Shown piece after piece: positions 16,222 through 23,753 of a stretch of 30,625 nucleotides of DNA (position 1 is the stretch's first letter; each line of letters opens with the position of its first letter). A program made the position numbers and the translations under genes. The notes under the pieces were generated by a model. That model ran no database searches and was not told the origin of the DNA. It saw nothing but the letters and a program-made list of their open reading frames with translations. Location of the stretch: the NCBI GenBank assembly GCA_947259185.1, contig CAMYKT010000022.1, positions 1 to 30,625 on the forward strand. Reading direction: 5' to 3'. This DNA is from an uncultured Methanobacteriaceae archaeon (lineage in GTDB: Archaea; Methanobacteriota; Methanobacteria; Methanobacteriales; Methanobacteriaceae).

Positions 16222-16899
16222 ATGCCCTCTTATAAAAAACACGCAATATTTGCACTGATATTCACATTACCCTTTTTTTTTAACATTTTTTCTCTTGCTC
16301 TAGCTGTAATAGGTGCATCTTTACCTGACTTTGATCATGATCTTAAGAAAAAAAATATTTCTATTTTATTTATAACCGGATTTCTGCTAACGGTGATAAC
16401 CTATCTTTTGGCCTTACCCTACACAGTAGGCATTATCTTAATGGACATGGCCTTGATTTTTTATCTATCCCGACACAGAGGTTTCACTCACTCTCTTATG
16501 GGGTTAATCATTTTATCTCTTTTTTTAACCATTCTGGTGATTTCCACTTACTTTTTTATGAGTACCTGGGGCCTGGATAAAGAGGTCATTTTCGCCTTAA
16601 TCGTTTTATTTTTAGGAGTTTTAGCAGTTAACAAGCGTATAATAATTCCTTTTTTATTTATATCTCTTTTAGGAATTTTTTTAATACCTCTGCCGGCTTA
16701 TAATTTTTTGAATCTGTATAATGTATTTGGGCCTATATTTTTAGGTTTCTTAAGCCATAGTATACTGGACATGTTCAATCCCAGCGGAGTGGAGTTTTTA
16801 AGACCATTTGTGGCCAATAAGTTTAAAAAACCATTAGGATTATTCTTCATAGTTGTCTGGATATTATTGTCCTTTTATTCTTTATCCCGGCTATTTTAA
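16222..16899 (+). CDS. Membrane metal-dependent hydrolase, DUF457 family (second copy)
   Basis: A 225-residue membrane protein with about six hydrophobic segments. It carries the family set PDFDHD near residues 36-41, HRGFTHS near 89-95 and LSHSILDMFNP near 178-188, the histidines and aspartates that define DUF457/YdjM-type proteins. It is a shorter paralogue of the gene at 1269-2216 and lacks that protein's soluble C-terminal part. A TATA-like box near 16186-16197 and a short GGTAGAT before the ATG suggest its own promoter with almost no leader. Biochemical activity is unproven for the family. Confidence 0.75.
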   Translation: MPSYKKHAIFALIFTLPFFFNIFSLALAVIGASLPDFDHDLKKKNISILFITGFLLTVITYLLALPYTVGIILMDMALIFYLSRHRGFTHSLMGLIILSLFLTILVISTYFFMSTWGLDKEVIFALIVLFLGVLAVNKRIIIPFLFISLLGIFLIPLPAYNFLNLYNVFGPIFLGFLSHSILDMFNPSGVEFLRPFVANKFKKPLGLFFIVVWILLSFYSLSRLF

Positions 16900-16971
16900 T
16901 AAAGTAAAATATAAAAAAAATTTGAAATATGTTGATCAATTCTTATTTTATATAAATAAGATATCAACTAC

Positions 16972-17367
16972 TTAACTTTCTCTTAGCAATGATTCCAGGG
17001 TTTCTTTTTTGATGTAATTTCTAACCAGTATGAGTGCTATAATGCTTAAAACTACTAATACTACGTCCAGAGAACTTTCACTTGCCAGGAGTATTTTCCT
17101 AACCATGGCAAATATTAAAAGCTCAATTACATTAACAAAACTGTGTTTTACAAGAGTAAGTGCTATTTCAAGCCCAATTATAAATAATAAAGCACTTTGC
17201 AGGAATTGGTTGGTTAACTGGAATATCAAATCATTGGTAATAGCATCAGCCAGCACAATACTGGATAAAAGAGCATAGATGGATATGGAAAACAGTATAC
17301 AGGTTACAATGATTATTAAAATTGAAATAAATTTTTCAGCAAGATTCAGGAGTTTTTTCAATTCCAT
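16972..17367 (-). CDS. PsiE-like small membrane protein
   Basis: A 131-residue protein with four predicted membrane helices (about 12-38, 50-68, 78-94 and 99-117). The segment ELLIFAMVRKILL, followed by a last TM helix and a charged tail, resembles the PsiE family named for a phosphate-starvation gene of Escherichia coli. I judge this from pattern only. No function is known for archaeal members. It diverges from the ehb operon, so the shared gap holds both promoters. Alternatively it is an unclassified four-helix membrane protein. Confidence 0.55.
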   Translation of the reverse strand: MELKKLLNLAEKFISILIIIVTCILFSISIYALLSSIVLADAITNDLIFQLTNQFLQSALLFIIGLEIALTLVKHSFVNVIELLIFAMVRKILLASESSLDVVLVVLSIIALILVRNYIKKETLESLLRES

Positions 17368-17563
17368 TTAAATTCGACCCTGTGGTGGTTTATCATGAAT
17401 TCTACATAAAGCTATAAATAATCATTTATTACGATAATTGTATTTATTGTAGATTTTATTTATTTTTTATTTAATCAGCCTATTCTTTTTACAATAATAT
17501 GAGGCTTTTTTTAAAAGTTTGTAATAATAAGTAATTCCAACCCACTTAAAATTATTTCGTTAT

Positions 17564-17573
17564 CTTTATATAT
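17564..17573 (+). promoter_or_regulatory. TATA box of the ehb operon
   Basis: CTTTATATAT is the best promoter match upstream of ehbA. The start site is expected near 17595, about 100 bases before the ehbA ATG. This is a long leader compared with other genes in the window and leaves room for control at the repeats just downstream. Confidence 0.5.
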
Positions 17574-17600
17574 CATGTTTTATAATGATGGATTATATTG

Positions 17601-17641
17601 GCATGTACTATTTTGGAAAGTGCATTGTACATATATTTCCA
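17601..17641 (+). promoter_or_regulatory. Possible operator: paired repeats in the ehb leader
   Basis: ATGTAC (17603-17608) is mirrored by GTACAT (17627-17632), and TGGAAA (17614-17619) by TTTCCA (17636-17641). The two halves also read as an imperfect direct repeat beginning GCAT(T)GTAC. The position, just downstream of the predicted start site, suits a repressor site. No regulator is identified. Confidence 0.3.
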
Positions 17642-17696
17642 TGATTCATGTTAATTCTAATATTAATCACCTATTAAGTAAAGGAGATTGCTAACC

Positions 17697-18008
17697 ATGT
17701 TCCTCATGAGAATTTTCTTTGGTATCGCTTATTTCGTTGTTTTAATCTTTGAAATATTCAAAGCCACTATGGATGTTGCCTTAAGGACCTTAAACGGTAA
17801 TATAGATCCGGTTGTGGTGGAGATAGAAACGGTATTAAAAAGGCCGGTTTCTCAGACTATTCTGGCTAATAGTATTACCCTTACACCTGGAACACTTTCT
17901 ATTGACCTGGATTCAGATCGCCAGGTAATTAAGGTGGCCTCAATTGTCCCACGAAAAAAGGAAGATATAATTCCATTTGAATCTTATATCAAAGGCATGC
18001 TGGAATAA
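17697..18008 (+). CDS. ehbA: Energy-converting hydrogenase B subunit A (MrpE-like)
   Basis: A 103-residue protein, first of the 17 ehb genes. It has an N-terminal TM helix (about 3-25) and a soluble tail with the SITLTPGTLSIDLD segment typical of the MnhE/MrpE family of multisubunit Na+/H+ antiporters. It is thus part of the ion-translocating membrane arm. A frame opens earlier at TTG 17688, but the GGAGAT ribosome site overlaps that codon and is correctly spaced for the ATG at 17697. Confidence 0.9.
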   Translation: MFLMRIFFGIAYFVVLIFEIFKATMDVALRTLNGNIDPVVVEIETVLKRPVSQTILANSITLTPGTLSIDLDSDRQVIKVASIVPRKKEDIIPFESYIKGMLE

Positions 18009-18081
18009 TAAACTAATTTAAGGTATTATACTCCATCAGAATAAAGTTAAAACTAACAAAAACCACAGGAAGGGAAATATT

Positions 18082-18339
18082 ATGGATATTTTATTAATTT
18101 CAGAATATATTCTTCTGGCTTCACTGGCCCTTTTTGCGCTGGCATCTATCAGGATTGCCACCAGAAAAACCATTGCTATGGGAATGGTGGGTATTTCTGG
18201 TTTAAGCATTGCAGTGGCCACTATTTTGATATTGGTTCAGAATATTTATGGATTGGGATTCAGTAGAGATATAGCTTATGCACTGGTAATACTGGGCCCG
18301 GTAGGTACAATTGCCTTTGCCAGGGTTCTTCGGGGATGA
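18082..18339 (+). CDS. ehbB: Energy-converting hydrogenase B subunit B (MrpF-like)
   Basis: An 85-residue protein that is almost all membrane: three TM helices with a short basic loop (ASIRIATRKT) after the first. This is the layout of MnhF/MrpF. A GGAAGGG ribosome site precedes the ATG. The stop codon is within a few bases of the ehbC start, so the two are translationally coupled. Confidence 0.88.
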   Translation: MDILLISEYILLASLALFALASIRIATRKTIAMGMVGISGLSIAVATILILVQNIYGLGFSRDIAYALVILGPVGTIAFARVLRG

Positions 18340-18343
18340 TATG

Positions 18344-18619
18344 ATGTGGGATTTACTTACTTTGATAAGATCAGCTATTTTAATTTTCGCTTCCATATTA
18401 GTTATTCTTAGTGCTATTGGAATCATCAGATTCAAGGATGATAGAAAAAAAGTTCTCTACGCCAGGATACATATCCTGGGTATTGCTGATGTGGCCTGTA
18501 TTCTGGCCCTTCTGGCTCTATATGAACCCTTACTGGCGGTGACTTATCTAATACTGGTTCCATTTGCATCTCATGCTATTGCAAATGCATATAATTATGG
18601 GGAGGAAAAGCATGATTGA
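18344..18619 (+). CDS. ehbC: Energy-converting hydrogenase B subunit C (MrpG-like)
   Basis: A 91-residue protein with three TM helices and the loop GIIRFKDDRKKVLYARIHILG, close to the FPDVYTRLHA loop of MnhG/MrpG. Two ATGs stand in tandem (18341 and 18344). The second has better spacing to the GGGGAT ribosome site, which lies inside the end of ehbB. Its end overlaps ehbD by eight bases. Confidence 0.88.
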   Translation: MWDLLTLIRSAILIFASILVILSAIGIIRFKDDRKKVLYARIHILGIADVACILALLALYEPLLAVTYLILVPFASHAIANAYNYGEEKHD

Positions 18620-18845
18620 ATATATTCTCATGATAACTGCTGTTTTAGGGGCATTATTAGCTTTAATACAACGTGATCTTTTAAAATCAGCCATATTAAC
18701 TGGAATACCTGGAGCTTCAATTGCATTCCTTTATCAATATTTGATGGCTCCTGATGTGGCTCTTACTCAGGCTATTGTTGGCTCTGCCATTATTCCAGTT
18801 TTTTTTGCATTAGCGGTTTATAAAACCCGGAGAACGGAGGAATAA
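18612..18845 (+). CDS. ehbD: Energy-converting hydrogenase B subunit D (MrpB-N/DUF4040-like)
   Basis: A 77-residue membrane protein with three TM helices and the conserved stretch MAPDVALTQAIVGSAI, characteristic of the MbhD/DUF4040 domain found in Mrp antiporters and related hydrogenases. The frame opens earlier at 18564, but a GGAGG ribosome site at 18601-18605 fixes the ATG at 18612. The gene begins inside ehbC and ends one base before ehbE. Confidence 0.9.
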   Translation: MIEYILMITAVLGALLALIQRDLLKSAILTGIPGASIAFLYQYLMAPDVALTQAIVGSAIIPVFFALAVYKTRRTEE

Positions 18846-18846
18846 A

Positions 18847-19209
18847 ATGATCATTGACATTCAACTAGCATCATTTTTTACAGCAGCAGCATTGATTGTG
18901 CTGGGTTTATTTGCAGCACTATTTTTGGATAACCTTATCAAAAAAGTCATTGGGCTGGCATTTATTGGTGATGGCGTTAATCTGTTTCTGGTTACACTGG
19001 GTTTTAAACCAGGGGGCATAGTTTACATTTTCTTACCTGGAATGTCAGCAGATACATTTGCCCAGAGTGCTTCTTATCCTCTTCCTTATGCTATGGTGCT
19101 AACCAGCATTGTTATTGGGGCCAGTACTCTGGCAGTAATGCTGGGAATTATTATAATGCTCTATAAAAAACACGGTACCATCAGTTCAAAGAAGATACTG
19201 GATGATTAG
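18847..19209 (+). CDS. ehbE: Energy-converting hydrogenase B subunit E (MrpC/NuoK-like)
   Basis: A 120-residue protein with three TM helices and the NuoK/MrpC pattern, including the conserved polar segment GDGVNLFLVTLGF in the second helix and YPLPYAMVLTSIVIG before the third. It belongs to the proton- or sodium-conducting module. GGAGG at 18836-18840 is its ribosome site. A 128-base interval follows before ehbF, unusually long for this part of the operon, and holds a 38-codon frame. Confidence 0.92.
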   Translation: MIIDIQLASFFTAAALIVLGLFAALFLDNLIKKVIGLAFIGDGVNLFLVTLGFKPGGIVYIFLPGMSADTFAQSASYPLPYAMVLTSIVIGASTLAVMLGIIIMLYKKHGTISSKKILDD

Positions 19210-19224
19210 GCGGGAGTTAATAGG

Positions 19225-19341
19225 ATGTCTTCAAAATACTTAAAATTTTCAATCAAAAACCTTACTAAAAAAAACTACCATCATAATCCTGAAGAGTTAT
19301 TTACAATTCTCACACACTTAAGGCTGGAGGTAGCAAAATGA
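19225..19341 (+). CDS. Possible 38-residue small protein between ehbE and ehbF
   Basis: An uninterrupted frame beginning MSSKYLKFSIKNL starts 15 bases after ehbE. GGGAG lies upstream as a possible ribosome site. Its stop overlaps the ehbF start as ATGA, the classic coupling arrangement. The peptide is basic and not a TM helix. Chance openness of this length is perhaps a few percent in DNA this AT-rich, so it may be fortuitous, or it may be a leader cistron that delivers ribosomes to ehbF. No family is recognised. Confidence 0.35.
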   Translation: MSSKYLKFSIKNLTKKNYHHNPEELFTILTHLRLEVAK

Positions 19342-20831
19342 ACCCCCTTATCCCTATAATGGTTATATTACCCATTACATGTGCTCTTTTACTTAACTTG
19401 ATCCATACTAAAGAACGCAGTGTAAAAATTTTGGCCATCATCGTGGGAATAGCTTTACCTGCAATTCCACTTTTAGCAAATTATGGCATGCATTATTTTG
19501 GAGGTTACAGTCCTCTAATAGATAATCCTCAAATGGCCCAGGGACTGCCAGATATGATTACTCAATCTGCACTTAATTTATATCATCCTGCCATCACCTA
19601 TTCCTTTGCCAGTGCTCAAAAAATATTCGTCTTTATACTTGGTTTAATAGCCTTTTTAGCTATATTTACTTCATTAAGTGAAATTAAAAAAGCATCAGGC
19701 GTTTATGCTTTTTTGATGTTCATGGGAACAGCAGCAGTAACTGCTATTCTTCTTTCTGATGATATATTCAATCTTTATATTTTCTTTGAGATTGCAGCTT
19801 TATCTCAGGTGGGCATAATCATCGCATCCCGAACTGAAAAAAGTTATGAGACTGCACTCAAATATCTGTTCTTAGCTGCTATCGCTGCTCCCATGCTTTT
19901 ACTGGGAATAGCTTTCCTTTTAGGTCTTACCGGAAATGTGAATATAACTGATATAATATATGCCATCAACAGTGGCCTGGTGGATCCACAAAACCCGGCA
20001 CTTCTAATGGCCTGCGGATTGATTTTCTTTGGTTGGCTTTATGGATCAGGTTTACCACCTTTCCATAGTATAAAATCGGCTGTTTACAGTAAAGCCCTTC
20101 CCCATGGGGCAGCACTTTTACAGGCTTTTTCAGTTTTCACCTTTGTTGGATTAGGTATCATTATTCTCAGGATTTTTTCCTTTTTACCCTTTACCCAAGT
20201 GGCCATTATTGTCGTTTCACTCCTGGCCATGGTATTGGGAATAACCATGGCACTGATGCAGACCGACTTTAAACGAATGATTGGATACCTGGCTGTAGGA
20301 GAGCTTGGTTATATCGGCATAGGCCTGGGTTTAGGAACTGCTCTAGGGATTACTGCTGGTCTTTTCCAGGCGGTAAATGAGGCCATAATCACCGCTTTTA
20401 TCTTCATTGGTTTTGGAACCATTTTATATAAAACTGGAATCACCGATACTAATAAATTAGGGGGTTTAATGGTTGAAAATCCTAAAGTGGCCCTTTTGGT
20501 AATGCTATCTGGTTTTGCCATGGCAGGGGTTCCACCTCTCAACGCCTTCCAGAGTAAATTACAGCTTGTTCAAGCTTCAATTACTGCAGGGTTACCTGAA
20601 TTAGGTATTATAATGGTTTTATTAAGTATTGTAACTTTCATGACATTTATGAAAGCATTTTATACCATTTATCTTCGCCCAAAACCTTCCGAACTGGAAA
20701 TAAAAAATAAAGAAATACCACGGGCAACCATCATCTCTCTGGTAGTTCTACTGTTAATATGTTTGATTCTAGGATTATTCCCTCAAATAGTAACAGGACA
20801 ACTTGAACAACTTGCACAGGGGCTGATATAA
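19338..20831 (+). CDS. ehbF: Energy-converting hydrogenase B subunit F (MrpD/NuoN-like ion channel)
   Basis: The large 497-residue antiporter-like subunit with about 14 TM helices. It has the conserved glutamate E151 in LYIFFEIAAL and lysine K175 in ALKYLF, plus LPPFHSIKSAVYSKALPHGAA (239-259), equivalent to the lysine-bearing FH segment of NuoM/NuoN. These residues form the proton path in complex I-type antiporters. It is therefore the likely main ion-translocating subunit that links H+ or Na+ entry to ferredoxin reduction. GGAGG (19326-19330) is the ribosome site and lies within the preceding small frame. Confidence 0.95.
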   Translation: MNPLIPIMVILPITCALLLNLIHTKERSVKILAIIVGIALPAIPLLANYGMHYFGGYSPLIDNPQMAQGLPDMITQSALNLYHPAITYSFASAQKIFVFILGLIAFLAIFTSLSEIKKASGVYAFLMFMGTAAVTAILLSDDIFNLYIFFEIAALSQVGIIIASRTEKSYETALKYLFLAAIAAPMLLLGIAFLLGLTGNVNITDIIYAINSGLVDPQNPALLMACGLIFFGWLYGSGLPPFHSIKSAVYSKALPHGAALLQAFSVFTFVGLGIIILRIFSFLPFTQVAIIVVSLLAMVLGITMALMQTDFKRMIGYLAVGELGYIGIGLGLGTALGITAGLFQAVNEAIITAFIFIGFGTILYKTGITDTNKLGGLMVENPKVALLVMLSGFAMAGVPPLNAFQSKLQLVQASITAGLPELGIIMVLLSIVTFMTFMKAFYTIYLRPKPSELEIKNKEIPRATIISLVVLLLICLILGLFPQIVTGQLEQLAQGLI

Positions 20832-20950
20832 TGGTTGATGAGAGAATAAACTTTACTAATAAACATATTCTCCTTAATAGTTTTAATGAGGGATTATCAT
20901 TTATCATCACTAATGATCGGTTAATTGAGGGATTCTATGCGATTATATGA
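20831..20950 (+). CDS. Possible 39-residue small protein between ehbF and ehbG
   Basis: A frame beginning MVDERINFTNKHILL opens exactly on the ehbF stop (TAATG overlap) and runs 39 codons, ending 14 bases inside ehbG. GTTGATGAG-type sequence is the only ribosome signal and lies after the start, so translation would rely on coupling from ehbF. It fills the only sizeable gap in this segment. It shares a weak pattern with the frame before ehbF. Not recognised as any family; it may be fortuitous. Confidence 0.3.
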   Translation: MVDERINFTNKHILLNSFNEGLSFIITNDRLIEGFYAII

Positions 20951-21275
20951 TATAGTAGTCAACCGAATACGGGAAATCCAGGAATTAAGCACGGATAAAG
21001 AACCTGTCACAAATTTATCTGCTTCTGCTACACTGGCAGCAGAGATAACTTTAATATCCACGGTTCTGATTGCAGCAATCATGCTCAGAAAAATTAATGA
21101 TATTCTTATGATAGTGGTGGTACTGGCTCTTTTTATAGCTTTAATAGCAGCTATGCCGATTATGCCTAGACTAAAAAAAGAACAGAGTGATTCTTTTAAT
21201 AGCATGATATTTTATGTTCTTTTGGCCCTTACCATTATCATAACTCTATTCTACTGGGGTGTTAGAAATGTCTGA
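20937..21275 (+). CDS. ehbG: Energy-converting hydrogenase B subunit G
   Basis: A 112-residue protein with a hydrophilic N-terminus (about 1-30) and three TM helices (about 31-50, 56-75 and 90-108). It has no clear counterpart in the Mrp set; identity rests on its place as the seventh ehb gene. The ATG at 20937 follows GAGGG at a good distance; the earlier TTG at 20925 is less likely. It overlaps ehbH by eight bases. Confidence 0.8.
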   Translation: MRLYDIVVNRIREIQELSTDKEPVTNLSASATLAAEITLISTVLIAAIMLRKINDILMIVVVLALFIALIAAMPIMPRLKKEQSDSFNSMIFYVLLALTIIITLFYWGVRNV

Positions 21276-21546
21276 AGGAATAAGAAATCTTTTAGCTACC
21301 ATTGCTCTTGCTATATTTGCTGCAACTCTCATAGATGTCATAATAGGTTTCAAAAATTCTATATTCCCTGGAATAAGTTATATTTACAATTATGTGGGAA
21401 CCAACATTGCCCCTAATATGGTGACCAACGTTATCTTTGATTGGAGGGCTTATGATACCTTAGGTGAGGCTCTGATACTGGTTACAGCAGTTGTTATAAC
21501 TTTACTGGTATTTGGAAGGGGAAAAGTGGAAATGGGGGGCAAGTAA
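21268..21546 (+). CDS. ehbH: Energy-converting hydrogenase B subunit H
   Basis: A 92-residue membrane protein with helices at about 7-27 and 68-85. The segment FDWRAYDTLGEALILVTAVV is the signature of MbhE-type subunits that precede MrpB in Mrp-like modules. GGGGTG (21256-21261) is the ribosome site for the ATG at 21268, which lies inside the end of ehbG. One base separates it from ehbI. Confidence 0.85.
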   Translation: MSEGIRNLLATIALAIFAATLIDVIIGFKNSIFPGISYIYNYVGTNIAPNMVTNVIFDWRAYDTLGEALILVTAVVITLLVFGRGKVEMGGK

Positions 21547-21547
21547 A

Positions 21548-21994
21548 ATGAGCACCATACTAAAAATATTCGTCTTCCCGGCAGCATTGTTAATAATGTG
21601 TCTGGGTGTTTTAATCATATTAGGAGGACATATAACTCCTGGAGGAGGATTCCAGGGTGGTGCAATGATTGCAGGGGCGTTCATATTTTGCGCGGTAGTT
21701 TACGGCCTTAAAGAAAACCCTTTTAAGTTTTCCCACAATTTCCTGGCTTCCATGGAGAGTATAGGTGCTCTAGGGTTTTTGATTTTGGGCCTATCCGGAT
21801 TATTCTTTTCTGGATTTTTCCTCTACAACCTGGGAGTGGACCTCAACCAAATAATACCTACCTTTATTCAAAACTTCTTTAATTATCCAGATCCCACTAA
21901 TGCGGGGATAATTCCTTATCTAAACATTGTGGTGGGTATAAAGGTGTTAGTGGGTTTAAGCGCGGTAGTTATAGCCTTTCTGGAAGTTAAATAG
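21548..21994 (+). CDS. ehbI: Energy-converting hydrogenase B subunit I (MrpB-like)
   Basis: A 148-residue protein with four TM helices and GGHITPGGGFQGGAMIAGAF (27-46), the hallmark of the MnhB/MrpB domain. It completes the Mrp-like membrane arm started by EhbA-F. The frame opens earlier, but the GGGGGG ribosome site at the end of ehbH and the one-base gap fix the ATG at 21548. Confidence 0.92.
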   Translation: MSTILKIFVFPAALLIMCLGVLIILGGHITPGGGFQGGAMIAGAFIFCAVVYGLKENPFKFSHNFLASMESIGALGFLILGLSGLFFSGFFLYNLGVDLNQIIPTFIQNFFNYPDPTNAGIIPYLNIVVGIKVLVGLSAVVIAFLEVK

Positions 21995-22032
21995 GACAAA
22001 ATTAATATGGAACTTATCATGGAGAGTTGAAG

Positions 22033-22278
22033 ATGGTTTATATTGGCCCTACATTATTTGGATTTATACTGGGATTTATATTGGGAACCCGGATAAAAAG
22101 TGACAAAGACAGCAAAATAAAATTCCCTATTTCCACCTACCTGGTGGTACTGCTGGTTGCATTATTTATGGCCTGGCAACTGGGTCCATTCCCTTATTAC
22201 ACAGATTCTATAATTGCTTCCGGCTTTTTCGCCACTATAATAGGGATAATAGCTGGAAAAGTGATACTGGGACGCTGA
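22033..22278 (+). CDS. ehbJ: Energy-converting hydrogenase B subunit J
   Basis: An 81-residue protein with three predicted TM helices and a charged loop (GTRIKSDKDSKIKF, about 19-32). It is recognised by its position before the polyferredoxin gene; I know no biochemical role. GGAGAG at 22021-22026 supports the ATG at 22033 rather than the in-frame TTG six bases earlier. Confidence 0.8.
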   Translation: MVYIGPTLFGFILGFILGTRIKSDKDSKIKFPISTYLVVLLVALFMAWQLGPFPYYTDSIIASGFFATIIGIIAGKVILGR

Positions 22279-22348
22279 AAATGATTATAAATGTATTGCA
22301 TAAAATCTAATTAAAATAAAAATAAAATGGAATAGGAAGTCAATTATC

Positions 22349-23710
22349 ATGTTCTTATCAACCAAAAAATGTGAGGGAAGCGGAGAATGTATTAAAGAAT
22401 GCCCTACCCAAGCCATAAGATTAGTTGAAGGCAAAGCTTTCAGTTGCATTACCTGTGGGGCCTGTGCAGAAGCTTGCCCTAATAGGGCTATCTTTAAAAA
22501 TAAGTATGGGGGGTATGTGGTAGACCGTGCTAAATGTAATGCTTGTGGAGTATGTGAATTTACCTGCCCTGTAAATAGTATTAACATAGAAGATGGATTG
22601 GTTAAAGGTATATGTGCTCGCTGTGGAATTTGCACAGAGGTTTGCCCACTGGACGCCAGGATTGATGCCTTTGATATCATTGAAGATAGGAAACTTAAGT
22701 TTTTAGAATCACTTAACATCGCCATCCCCAGCACACCCAAACTAAGTCCAGAAAGTAAGCAGGTGGAACGGGTAAATCTGGTAACTGATCTGGATAAATG
22801 TACTCTCTGCCGTAGGTGTGAATATTACTGTCCCACCGAAGCTATAATGGTTAATGTGGATCAAAAAGGGGTTTGTACTGAGTGCAGGGTTTGTGAGGAT
22901 ATCTGTCCTGCTGACGCTATTAAAGACACCACCATTGATCCTGAAAAATGTACATTATGTTTAAAATGTGTTAAAGAATGTCCTAATAATGCCATTTATG
23001 TGGATGATTTCCAGGTCAAAATTAAACACTTAACTGATGAAGAATCATTAAGTGGAACCATTATATCCTGTTTGAACTGTGGGCTATGTGTTGAAGCCTG
23101 TCAGAAAGGTGCTTTGAAACTGGTTGATGGTAAAATAAGATGCGACCCTAATATTTGTGAAGACTGTGAAACCATGGAATGTCAGGAAATATGTCCGGTA
23201 GGGACTCTAAAATCCTCCTTTGAATTTGGACCTGGCATAAAAGGATACTGCGTATCATGTGGGCGCTGTGTTAAAGCATGCGATATCAATGAAGCCCGAA
23301 GCTTTAAAAAGGTCACCTGGGATGGAAGTGTTTCTTCTGATTGCATATCCTGCGGAATATGTGCTGAACTATGCCCCAAAGATGCTATCACTCTTAAAAG
23401 AGGCACTATTGAAGTTAATCCAGATAGATGTATTCTATGTGAAAAATGTGGCATTCATTGTCCAGTAGATGCTATTCCACGTACTACCATGCGTAAAAAA
23501 TCTATCAAAGACGGATTTACTTTGATTGATGACAAACTGTGCATGAAATGTAATCTCTGTGCCAAGATATGTCCTGAAGAAGCCATATCGCCAGATGCAG
23601 ATGGAAGAATGATTGTGGATGAATCCAAATGTATTTATTGTGGTGCTTGCTCTAATGCTTGTCCTGCAAGAGCAGTGATATTCGATCGGGAATTTGAGCT
23701 GTCCAGTTAG
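22349..23710 (+). CDS. ehbK: Energy-converting hydrogenase B subunit K (polyferredoxin)
   Basis: A 453-residue soluble iron-sulfur protein made of ferredoxin repeats. I count 14 cluster motifs. Twelve have the full CxxCxxCxxxC spacing; one (CEDCETMECQEIC) has a longer middle gap; and the first reads CEGSGECIKEC, with serine 11 where the second cysteine is expected. Up to 14 [4Fe-4S] clusters could form an electron wire between the hydrogenase core and ferredoxin-dependent enzymes. A 70-base gap and an AGGAAG ribosome site precede it. It marks the switch from the membrane half of the operon to the redox half. Confidence 0.95.
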   Translation: MFLSTKKCEGSGECIKECPTQAIRLVEGKAFSCITCGACAEACPNRAIFKNKYGGYVVDRAKCNACGVCEFTCPVNSINIEDGLVKGICARCGICTEVCPLDARIDAFDIIEDRKLKFLESLNIAIPSTPKLSPESKQVERVNLVTDLDKCTLCRRCEYYCPTEAIMVNVDQKGVCTECRVCEDICPADAIKDTTIDPEKCTLCLKCVKECPNNAIYVDDFQVKIKHLTDEESLSGTIISCLNCGLCVEACQKGALKLVDGKIRCDPNICEDCETMECQEICPVGTLKSSFEFGPGIKGYCVSCGRCVKACDINEARSFKKVTWDGSVSSDCISCGICAELCPKDAITLKRGTIEVNPDRCILCEKCGIHCPVDAIPRTTMRKKSIKDGFTLIDDKLCMKCNLCAKICPEEAISPDADGRMIVDESKCIYCGACSNACPARAVIFDREFELSS

Positions 23711-23753
23711 CTTAATTAATAAAAAAATATAAATCAGGCCTTGAGGTATAAAA

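Larger units (their letters stand above)
17368..17696. other. Control region between the PsiE-like gene and the ehb operon
   Basis: No gene is seen in this gap. It contains a minus-strand TATA-like stretch for the PsiE-like gene near 17405-17420, a plus-strand TATA box at 17564-17573, interleaved inverted and near-direct repeats at 17601-17641, and the ehbA ribosome site GGAGAT at 17683-17688. The predicted ehb leader is about 100 bases. Confidence 0.6.

Noticed and set aside
22285..22740. 151-codon minus-strand frame opposite the start of ehbK
   Set aside because: It is rich in S, H and Q from the reverse complement of cysteine and glutamate codons, a typical shadow of a ferredoxin gene.
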